Positions 52,022 through 59,254 of a DNA stretch of 64,000 bases are shown in pieces. The first letter of the stretch is position 1. Every line of letters begins with the position of its first letter. The notes under the pieces are model-generated. The model was not told where the DNA came from, did not search any database, and saw only the letters and a list, made by a program, of their open reading frames with translations. The position numbers were made by a program, and so were the translations under genes. The DNA is from Methylococcus mesophilus (GTDB lineage: Bacteria; Pseudomonadota; Gammaproteobacteria; Methylococcales; Methylococcaceae): assembly GCF_026247885.1 (NCBI RefSeq), contig NZ_CP110921.1, positions 2,971,001 to 3,035,000 of the forward strand. The letters run 5' to 3'.

Positions 52022-53401
52022 ATGAAGACATCCGTTTTTTCAACAACATCTGCGCGCTTCGCTTTGCGAGCCCTGGTTTCGGGTTTGGCCTTGGCGCTCG
52101 CGGCACCGGCCGGCGTGAGGGCCGATGAAACCTGCGCCTCGCCCTACATGAAGAAAATCACCGGCCAGGAGGATTACGTCTACGTCTGGACCCTGGGGGC
52201 GGAAGGCATCGGTGACGAGCAGGACAAACTGGTCACCGTCGACGCCAACCCGAAATCGCCTCAGTACGGCAAGGTGGTGAGCACGCTATCGGTGGGCGGA
52301 CGCAACGAGGCCCATCATTCGGACTTCACCGACGACCGCCGGTACCTCTGGGCCGGCGGGCTCGATACCAGCAAGATCTTCGTGTTCGACGTGCACAGCG
52401 ATTCTGCCAAGCCTGTCCTCTCGAAGACCATCACCGACTTCGTGGAAAAGAGCGGCGGCGTGGTCGGGCCGCACACCTTGTACGCCCTGCCGGGACGCAT
52501 GCTCATCACGGGGCTTTCCAACAACAAGGACCACGGCGGCCGCACGGCGCTGGTGGAATACACCAATGCCGGCGAATACGCCGCCACCCATTGGATCCCG
52601 ACCGACGGCGACCTGCGCGGGGCGATCAAGACCGGCAAGCATGCCGATGGCTACAACTACGACGTACGCGCTCTGCCTCGCAAGAATTTGCTGGTGACCT
52701 CATCTTTCACCGGCTGGAACAATTACATGATGGACTTCGGCAAGATGCTGGCGGACCCCGAGGCCATGAAGCATTTCGGCAACACCGTGGTGGCCTGGGA
52801 TCTGCTCACCAAGCAGCCGAAGAAGGTCTTCGACGTGCCCGGCGCGCCGCTGGAAATCCGCTGCGCCTGGGGCGAAGCCCACAATTACTGCTTCACCAGC
52901 ACGGCGCTCACCTCGCAGATCTGGCTGATTTACGAGGATGCCAAGGGCGAGTGGCAGGCCAAGGCCGTCGCCGACATCGGCGAGCCGGCAAAGGTGCCGC
53001 TGCCGGTCGACATCTCCATCTCCAATGACGACACCCGGCTGTGGGTGAATACCTTCATGGACGGCAAGACCCGTTTGTTCGACATCAGCGATCCGCACCA
53101 CCCCAGGCAGGTCTACGAAAAAACCATCGGCGCCCAGGTCAACATGGTGTCCTCGAGCTGGGACGGCCAGCGGCTGTACTACACCTCCTCGCTCCTGGCC
53201 AACTGGGACAAGAAGGGCAAGGACAACGAGCAATTCCTGAAGCTTTACCACTGGGACGGCAAGGAGCTGAAGGAGCAGTTCGCCATCGACTTTTACGCCG
53301 AGAAGCTGGGGCGTCCGCACCAGATGAGGTTCGGGGCGCGGGCGCTTTATGCGGGGCCGGCGGGCGACGGAAACCGCGTGGTGCAGGCCAGGGCGGAATG
53401 A
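52022..53401 (+). CDS. mtoX: SBP56 family methanethiol oxidase / selenium-binding-type protein
   Basis: 459 aa with a Tat-free signal peptide (ALVSGLALALAAPAGVRA) before ETCASPYMKK. The SBP56 beta-propeller is complete, with EAHHSDFTDDRRYLWAGGLD, VGPHTLYALPGRMLITGLSN, YNYDVRALPRKNLLVTSSF and GRPHQMRFG; His residues in these motifs are expected copper or metal ligands. Bacterial SBP56 members characterised in Hyphomicrobium are copper-dependent methanethiol oxidases (methanethiol to formaldehyde, H2S and H2O2), encoded with SCO1 and MauG-like proteins as here. An operator precedes it. Substrate in this organism is inferred. Confidence 0.88.
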   Translation: MKTSVFSTTSARFALRALVSGLALALAAPAGVRADETCASPYMKKITGQEDYVYVWTLGAEGIGDEQDKLVTVDANPKSPQYGKVVSTLSVGGRNEAHHSDFTDDRRYLWAGGLDTSKIFVFDVHSDSAKPVLSKTITDFVEKSGGVVGPHTLYALPGRMLITGLSNNKDHGGRTALVEYTNAGEYAATHWIPTDGDLRGAIKTGKHADGYNYDVRALPRKNLLVTSSFTGWNNYMMDFGKMLADPEAMKHFGNTVVAWDLLTKQPKKVFDVPGAPLEIRCAWGEAHNYCFTSTALTSQIWLIYEDAKGEWQAKAVADIGEPAKVPLPVDISISNDDTRLWVNTFMDGKTRLFDISDPHHPRQVYEKTIGAQVNMVSSSWDGQRLYYTSSLLANWDKKGKDNEQFLKLYHWDGKELKEQFAIDFYAEKLGRPHQMRFGARALYAGPAGDGNRVVQARAE

Positions 53402-53426
53402 GTCTTCGTCACCGGAAGTTTCCGGC

Positions 53427-55313
53427 GTGAACCTTATTCCCCTTTCGTGCCGGCTCCTGGCCTGGCTGGTTCCAGCGCTGCTGTCGGCGGCGCCGGTTCT
53501 CGCCGGCGAACTGGCGCCTGGCTACCGCGACCTGCCGTTCTCCGCGCCAGAACCGGGCAGCTACAAGCTCCCAGTTTTGGGTTCGGCGGCGGACGGCGCG
53601 GCGTTGGATTCCGACGGGCAGCCGGTCAGGCTTAATGCTCTGTACGACGGCCGCATCGTCCTGCTCGGCTTCATCTATTCCACCTGTGACGACGTCAACG
53701 GCTGCCCCTTGGCGACGGCGGTGTTCCAGAAGCTCAGGAATGCCTTGAAATCGGAGCCGGAGCTGGCCGGCCGGCTTCGCCTTCTCACCCTGAGCTTCAA
53801 TCCGGAGCACGACACGCCCGAGGCCATGCGTCGCTACGGCGAGGGCTTCCGCGACGGAGGGGTGGACTGGCATTTCCTCACCACGCGCTCTGAGGCCGAA
53901 CTTCAGCCGATTCTGGAAGCCTACGGCCAGTCTGTGCAGAAGGAATACGACGCGGATGGACGCTCCACCGGCAAGTATTCCCATCTGCTGCGGGTGTTCC
54001 TGATCGATGGGCAAAAACGGATTCGCAACATCTATACGGTTTCGGTGCTGCATCCGGATTTGGTGCTGGCGGATGTGAAGACCCTGCTGCAGGAAGCCCC
54101 GGCGCCGGTGGCCGGAGGCAGACAGGTGGCATCCCCGCCGCTTCGGGCCGGCGATGACAAGACCGGCTATGCCAGCCCGGCTTATGAGACCCACGCCTTG
54201 GCCTTGGACGCGCGCCGTGGCCGGCCGGCCGATCTGTTCCAGCGGGCGCAACGGCCGGTGCTGGGACTGCCGAAACTGCCCGTGCCGGCAGACGACCCGC
54301 TGACTCCCGCCCGGATCGCCCTGGGGCGCAAGCTGTTCTACGACCGCCGCCTCTCGCTCAACCAGACCTTCTCCTGCGCCATGTGCCATATCCCCGAGCA
54401 GGGATTCACCAGCCAGGAGCAGGCCACGGCGATCGGCATCGAGGGGCGCACGGTCCGGCGCAATGCGCCGACGCTCTACAACGTCGCCTATCTGACGAAA
54501 CTGTTCCACGACGGCCGCGAATCTTCGCTGGAAAACCAGGTCTGGGGGCCTTTCCTGGCGGCCAACGAGATGGGCAACCCTTCCGTCGGCTTCGTGGTGG
54601 ACAGGCTCAAGTCGCTGCCGGATTACCGCGGCCTGTTCGAACAGGCCTTCGGCCGCGGTCCGGGCATGGAAACCGTCGGCCAGGCCTTGGCCGGCTACGA
54701 GCGCGTCCTGGTATCGGGCGATTCGCCGTTCGACCGCTGGCGCTATGGACACGAAAGCGGGGCGCTGTCGGAAGCCGCACGCAAGGGATTCGAACTGTTC
54801 ACCGGCAAGGCCGGCTGCGCGGCCTGCCATACGGAGGGAGACCGCTATGCTTTGTTCACCGATGACGCCCTGCACAACACCGGCGTCGGCTACCGCGCCA
54901 GCATGAACAAGGAGCCCGCCAGCCGGCGCGTCCAGGTGGCGCCGGGCGTATCCTTCGAGGTGGACGCGAAAATCCTCGCCCAGGTCGCCGAGCCCGCCCC
55001 CGGCGACCTCGGGCGCTACGAAATCACCCAGAACCCGGCCGACCGCTGGAAATACCGTACGCCCACCCTGCGCAACGTCGCCCTCACCGCGCCGTACATG
55101 CACAACGGCGTCTTCGCCAGCCTGAGGGATGTCGTCGAGTTCTACAACCAGGGCGGCGAGCCCAACGAAAACCTCGACCCGCTGATCCGGCCGCTGGGGC
55201 TGTCGGCGCAGGAAATGGATGCCCTCGTCGAGTTTCTCGCCAGCCTCACCGGCGGGGACAATCAGACCCTGGTGTCGGATGCGTTCGCGGCGCCGGTGGG
55301 GGATCGGCACTGA
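53427..55313 (+). CDS. SCO1/SenC - MauG (diheme cytochrome c) fusion protein
   Basis: 628 aa from GTG 53427, 25 bases after mtoX. Signal peptide (LAWLVPALLSAAPVLAG), then a thioredoxin-like SCO1/SenC domain (residues about 50-230) with Cys87 and Cys93 in TCDDVNGCP and SHLLRVFLIDGQKRI. After a linker comes a MauG/cytochrome c peroxidase domain (about 280-610) with two heme sites, CAMCH (317-321) and CAACH (464-468), plus MHNGVFASLRDVVEFYNQGG. It would deliver copper and mature or serve as electron partner for MtoX. The two functions are separate genes in the characterised mtoX operons. The SCO Cys pair is CxxxxxC, not the usual CxxxC. Confidence 0.88.
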   Translation: MNLIPLSCRLLAWLVPALLSAAPVLAGELAPGYRDLPFSAPEPGSYKLPVLGSAADGAALDSDGQPVRLNALYDGRIVLLGFIYSTCDDVNGCPLATAVFQKLRNALKSEPELAGRLRLLTLSFNPEHDTPEAMRRYGEGFRDGGVDWHFLTTRSEAELQPILEAYGQSVQKEYDADGRSTGKYSHLLRVFLIDGQKRIRNIYTVSVLHPDLVLADVKTLLQEAPAPVAGGRQVASPPLRAGDDKTGYASPAYETHALALDARRGRPADLFQRAQRPVLGLPKLPVPADDPLTPARIALGRKLFYDRRLSLNQTFSCAMCHIPEQGFTSQEQATAIGIEGRTVRRNAPTLYNVAYLTKLFHDGRESSLENQVWGPFLAANEMGNPSVGFVVDRLKSLPDYRGLFEQAFGRGPGMETVGQALAGYERVLVSGDSPFDRWRYGHESGALSEAARKGFELFTGKAGCAACHTEGDRYALFTDDALHNTGVGYRASMNKEPASRRVQVAPGVSFEVDAKILAQVAEPAPGDLGRYEITQNPADRWKYRTPTLRNVALTAPYMHNGVFASLRDVVEFYNQGGEPNENLDPLIRPLGLSAQEMDALVEFLASLTGGDNQTLVSDAFAAPVGDRH

Positions 55314-55369
55314 ACTGGGGGCAGGGTACGGCATATACTTGCGGCCTAACTCCTTCGTAGACAAAGCCG

Positions 55370-56230
55370 ATGACAGCTATTCTCCATATCACCAGCGGCG
55401 ACCTCGCCGGGGACCTGATCGCCAGGAGCGGCATCCCCGGCGAAGTCTTCGTCTGGCATGACATTCTCTACGACGGCCCGCGCCTGCCTGGGTGGCCGGA
55501 CGAAGAGATTCTGACTGCCAGGGCGGCTTATCTCGAAGCCGCGACCGGTGGCGGCTTGAGCCGCGCTGTCATCCTGCCGACGCTGAAAACGCAATATGCG
55601 AGGCTGAAAACCCTGCTGTCCATGCACGTGGTGCTCTGGTTCGATGCCTGTTTGTTCGACCAGTCCATGCTCTGCCACGTGCTGACCTGCTTGCGCATTG
55701 CTGGAGTGGGGGCTGCGGAGTTGATCTGCGTCGATGCGTTTCCCGGCATCGAGCCCTATCACGGGCTCGGCCAGCTTTCTCCGGAGCAGATGGCTTCGGT
55801 CTATCCCCGGCGCCGGCCCGTGACGCCGGACCAGTTCGACTTCGCCGAGCGGGTCGGTCGCGCCTTCGCTTTGCAGGACCGGCAAGCGTTCGAGGCGTTG
55901 GGGCGGGAGGCCGATGCGCCGCTGCCCTGGGTGCCGGCGGCAGTGCGGCGCTGGCTCGCGGAACAGCCGGACGAGACGGGGCTGGGGCGTCTGGAGCGGC
56001 TGGCCCTCGAGGCGATCCGTGCCGGTTGCGAAACCCCGGCGGCGATTTTCGCCGCCACGGCAGCCGCTGATTCGCCGCCCCAGTTCTGGACCGACATCAC
56101 CCTGTGGGCGCGGATCAACGCGCTGGCGGACCGCGACCCGCCTTTGGCCGTCATCGAGGGGCCCGAGGTCCGGTTGCCGCAATGGGGAGGCATGGCCGGT
56201 CTGGAGCGGTTCCGGATACGGCCGGGGTAG
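55370..56230 (+). CDS. DUF1835 domain protein
   Basis: 286 aa. The N-terminus (ILHITSGDLAGDLIARSGIPGE, VFVWHDILYDGPRLPG) is the DUF1835 signature, with VVLWFDACLFDQSMLCHVL and helical remainder. The family has no known activity. Transcribed as a single gene, convergent with the AmpG-like permease. Confidence 0.82.
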   Translation: MTAILHITSGDLAGDLIARSGIPGEVFVWHDILYDGPRLPGWPDEEILTARAAYLEAATGGGLSRAVILPTLKTQYARLKTLLSMHVVLWFDACLFDQSMLCHVLTCLRIAGVGAAELICVDAFPGIEPYHGLGQLSPEQMASVYPRRRPVTPDQFDFAERVGRAFALQDRQAFEALGREADAPLPWVPAAVRRWLAEQPDETGLGRLERLALEAIRAGCETPAAIFAATAAADSPPQFWTDITLWARINALADRDPPLAVIEGPEVRLPQWGGMAGLERFRIRPG

Positions 56231-56236
56231 GCGTTT

Positions 56237-57466
56237 TCAGTCGGCCAGCCAAGTCCGGAACCGGGGCAGGACCAGCAGTCCAGGGATGGCGAACAGGGCG
56301 CAGAGGATGAAGAAGTTCTGCCAGCCGACGGTCGTGGCCAGCCAGCCGGAGGGGGCGGCGGCGATCACGCGCGGCACGCCCATCAGGCTGGACAGTAGCG
56401 CATATTGGGTGGCGGTGAAGCGGCGGTCGGTCTGGTTGGCCATGAAGGCGACGAAGGCTGCCGTGCCCATGCCTGCGGACAGGTTCTCGAAGCTGATCAC
56501 CGCGGTCAGGGCCGGCAACTGCGGGCCGGTGTGCACTAGTACGGCGAAGGCGGCAGTGGAAAGGAGCTGCAGCAGGCCGAACTGCCACAGCGTGCGGTAG
56601 ATGCCGTAGCGCAGGATCAGCGCGCCGCCGGCTAGGCCGCCGAGCACCGTGGCCCAGAAGCCGAACAGCTTGACCACCGCGCCGATCTCGGTCTTGCTGA
56701 AGCCCATTTCCAAATAGAACGGCGTGGTCATCTGCCCGGCCACGGTATCGCCCAGCTTGTACAGCAGGATGAACAGTAGTACCCACATGGCCTCGCTGCG
56801 CCGGAAGAACTCGACGAAAGGCAGCACCACCGCGTCCTTCAGGCTGTTCGGGTGGGCTTCCCCGGCGGCGGCCTCCGGCAGCAGGAGCGTGACCATGATG
56901 CCGGAGGCCATGACGATGGCCATCAGGCCGTACATGTCCGGAAAACCGATCCAGTCGGCCAGGATCAGGCCGCCGCCCGAGGCCAACAGCATCCCCAGAC
57001 GGTAGCCGTTGACGTAGAGCGAGGCGCCCAGGCCCTGCTCACGGTCGTGCAGGCTCTCCCGCCGGTAGGCATCGATCAGGGTGTCTTGCGACGCGGAGAA
57101 GAAGGCGACGGCCAGCGCCAGTCCCGCCAGCATGAGGGCGGAAGCGCCGGGGCCGTATACGGCGAGGCTGGCGATCGCCACCGCCAGCAGAAGCTGCATC
57201 AGCAGCAGCCAACCGCGCCGCCGGCCCAGCCGTGGCCAGTGGAAGCGGTCGAACACCGGCGCCCACAGGAATTTCAGGGTGTACGGCAGGCCCACCAGGG
57301 CGAACAGGCCGATGGTGGTCAGATCGATACCGCGGTCCTTCATCCAGGCCAGCAATACCGAGCCCGTCAGCAGCAGGGGCGCACCGCCGTAGAAGCCCAT
57401 GGCGAACGCGGCCAGCATGCGGCCGCTCAGGATGCTGCGCACAACCGGTTCAGAAGGCGAGGTCAT
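56237..57466 (-). CDS. AmpG-like MFS transporter
   Basis: 409 aa with about 12 membrane segments. The N-terminal region LLLTGSVLLAWMKDRGIDLTT, ALVGLPYTLKFLWAPVFDRF and GRRRGWLLLMQLLL is the AmpG pattern, the inner-membrane importer of anhydromuropeptides for peptidoglycan recycling. AmpG-related siderophore permeases look similar, so the substrate is not certain. Its start overlaps the end of xthA by 17 bases. Confidence 0.82.
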   Translation of the reverse strand: MTSPSEPVVRSILSGRMLAAFAMGFYGGAPLLLTGSVLLAWMKDRGIDLTTIGLFALVGLPYTLKFLWAPVFDRFHWPRLGRRRGWLLLMQLLLAVAIASLAVYGPGASALMLAGLALAVAFFSASQDTLIDAYRRESLHDREQGLGASLYVNGYRLGMLLASGGGLILADWIGFPDMYGLMAIVMASGIMVTLLLPEAAAGEAHPNSLKDAVVLPFVEFFRRSEAMWVLLFILLYKLGDTVAGQMTTPFYLEMGFSKTEIGAVVKLFGFWATVLGGLAGGALILRYGIYRTLWQFGLLQLLSTAAFAVLVHTGPQLPALTAVISFENLSAGMGTAAFVAFMANQTDRRFTATQYALLSSLMGVPRVIAAAPSGWLATTVGWQNFFILCALFAIPGLLVLPRFRTWLAD

Positions 57467-58223
57467 AATCGATGGTGAGCGGGGCGTGGTCGGAGAAGCG
57501 TTCGTCCTTGTAGATCGCTACGGAGCGGATCAGGTCGCGCAGGGCGGGGCTGACGACGTGGTAGTCGATGCGCCACCCCACGTTTTTGGCCCAGGCCTGG
57601 CCCCGGTTGGACCACCAGGTGTATTGCTCGGGCTCGGGATTGACGGTGCGGAATGCGTCCACCCAGCCGTTGTCGTCGAACACCCGGTCCAGCCAGGCGC
57701 GCTCTTCCGGCAGGAATCCCGAGTTTTTCTGGTTCGAGCGCCAGTTCTTCAGATCGATGGGTTTGTGCGCGATGTTCCAGTCGCCGCAGAAGACGTATTG
57801 CCGGCCGGAGCGGGCGCAGTCGTCCAAAAAGGGAAGAAAGCGGTCCAGGAAGCTGAACTTGACGGCCTGGCGTTCTTCGCTCGACGAACCGGAAGGGATG
57901 TAGAGGGAAACCACGCTCAGATTGCCGAACCGCGCTTCCAGATAACGGCCTTCCGCATCCATGTCTTCCCAGCCCAGGCCCTGGATCACTTCGTCCGGTT
58001 CCTTGCGGGCATACAGGGCCACGCCACTGTAGCCCTTTTTCTCGGCCTCCAGGTAATAGCAGGAATAGTTTGCCGGCCAGAACAGTTCGTCGTTGAGCTG
58101 GGCGGTCTGCGCTTTGATTTCCTGCAGGCAGACCACGTCGGCGTTTTGCCGCGGCAGCCAGTCGAAGAAGCCCTTGCGCGCGGCAGAACGGATGCCGTTC
58201 GCATTCAGCGTGATGATTTTCAT
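57450..58223 (-). CDS. xthA: Exodeoxyribonuclease III
   Basis: 257 aa. Endonuclease/exonuclease/phosphatase fold with MKIITLNANGIRSA, VVCLQEIKAQTAQL (Glu ligand), CGDWNIAHKPIDLKNW (Asp and Asn) and FSDHAPLTIDYDLAF at the end (catalytic Asp-His). Repairs abasic sites in DNA. It is followed by the AmpG-like gene with overlapping reading frames. Confidence 0.95.
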   Translation of the reverse strand: MKIITLNANGIRSAARKGFFDWLPRQNADVVCLQEIKAQTAQLNDELFWPANYSCYYLEAEKKGYSGVALYARKEPDEVIQGLGWEDMDAEGRYLEARFGNLSVVSLYIPSGSSSEERQAVKFSFLDRFLPFLDDCARSGRQYVFCGDWNIAHKPIDLKNWRSNQKNSGFLPEERAWLDRVFDDNGWVDAFRTVNPEPEQYTWWSNRGQAWAKNVGWRIDYHVVSPALRDLIRSVAIYKDERFSDHAPLTIDYDLAF

Positions 58224-58285
58224 AGGTGGAGTCGGGATGTTCGACGGGATATGGGAGTGTCAGGCGAGCGTTCCGGGATTGCGGC

Positions 58286-58314
58286 TTGCTGCGGTGGTCC
58301 GATTACAGTACCAT
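58286..58314 (+). promoter_or_regulatory. rpmE: Sigma-70-like promoter of rpmE
   Basis: TTGCTG at 58286-58291 and TACCAT at 58309-58314 with a 17-bp spacer, ending 44 bases before the rpmE start. Confidence 0.5.
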
Positions 58315-58357
58315 GCCAGATTTCGTCTGATCGAGCCCCTTGGAGTAGCCTCGTACC

Positions 58358-58561
58358 ATGAAGCCTGACATTCATCCCGAATACGCGACAGTGACCGTAA
58401 GCTGCAGTTGCGGAAACACCTTTGAAACCAAATCCACGATCGGCAAGGATTTCCAGGTGGAAGTCTGCTCGGCCTGCCATCCATTCTATACGGGCAAGCA
58501 GAAGATCGTCGATACCGCCGGCCGCGTCGACAAATTCCGCCGTAAATACGGTCGCGGCTGA
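58358..58561 (+). CDS. rpmE: 50S ribosomal protein L31, zinc-binding type
   Basis: 67 aa, full length. Cys16, Cys18, Cys37 and Cys40 ([16 protein letters not shown]) make the zinc site of the C+ form, the type used when zinc is sufficient. Stands alone. Confidence 0.97.
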   Translation: MKPDIHPEYATVTVSCSCGNTFETKSTIGKDFQVEVCSACHPFYTGKQKIVDTAGRVDKFRRKYGRG

Positions 58562-58639
58562 AAATAAAGTGGGCAGGGCGGTTCGCCTGATTGCGGCAGG
58601 CGGCCCGCCGCTTCTCGCGGGGCGGCTTCTCCCGTCCCC

Positions 58640-59239
58640 TTAGTTTCTTGTGCCGGCGGGTTTCCCGAGCATGGCGCGCAGCTCACGTATCGACGCCGCG
58701 GTTTCCCTGTTTCCTGCGGAGGCCGCCCGCCCTGCCGCCGTAGCCGGGAAGATGCACAGATCCATCGGCGTTTCGTCCACGAAGAACGACAGGGCGGGGA
58801 ACGTCGTGTTCTCGCCCCGGATCCGGCAGCGGCACGAGGTTTCCCGGAACGGCACGTGGGCGTCGAGCAGTTTGCGCATGACTTCTTCCGGCGCATCCGC
58901 AAACACGTGCAGCGTGATTGCACTGTGCCGGCCGGCGGTTCCATCCAGTGCAGCGCCGGTCAGGCGCGGATCGAATTCCGCGAGAAACTCCATGGCCTCA
59001 AGCGCTAGAGCGCGCTGACTCTCCAGTTCGGCGTTCTGAGCGGCGGGCCGGAACAGCCTGTTGTATTCGATCAGGGCGGCGTCGACTTCCTCCGGTTCCG
59101 GCAACTGGCGCTTATCGGCCGGGCCGAGCCTTGCGGCAGCCTTCTCCAGCGCTTGCCGGGGGTTGTCGATGCCCTGTTCGGCCATCAGCCGGGCGGCCGC
59201 CCATGCCAGATGAGAGCGTGCCTTTTGCCTGGTTTTCAC
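58640..59239 (-). CDS. Conserved protein of unknown function (199 aa)
   Basis: ATG 59239, 15 bases downstream of mrcA on the same strand. The helical N-terminus (ARSHLAWAAARLMAEQGIDNP, RQALEKAAARLG) is followed by an acidic middle with QLPEPEEVDAALIEYNRLF, then a nucleotidyltransferase-like strand-helix part (AITLHVFADAPEEVMRKLLD, FPALSFFVDETPMDLCIFPA). No confident family name. Likely co-transcribed with the penicillin-binding protein. Confidence 0.7.
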   Translation of the reverse strand: MKTRQKARSHLAWAAARLMAEQGIDNPRQALEKAAARLGPADKRQLPEPEEVDAALIEYNRLFRPAAQNAELESQRALALEAMEFLAEFDPRLTGAALDGTAGRHSAITLHVFADAPEEVMRKLLDAHVPFRETSCRCRIRGENTTFPALSFFVDETPMDLCIFPATAAGRAASAGNRETAASIRELRAMLGKPAGTRN

Positions 59240-59254
59240 GTTCGGTTCCGGTCT

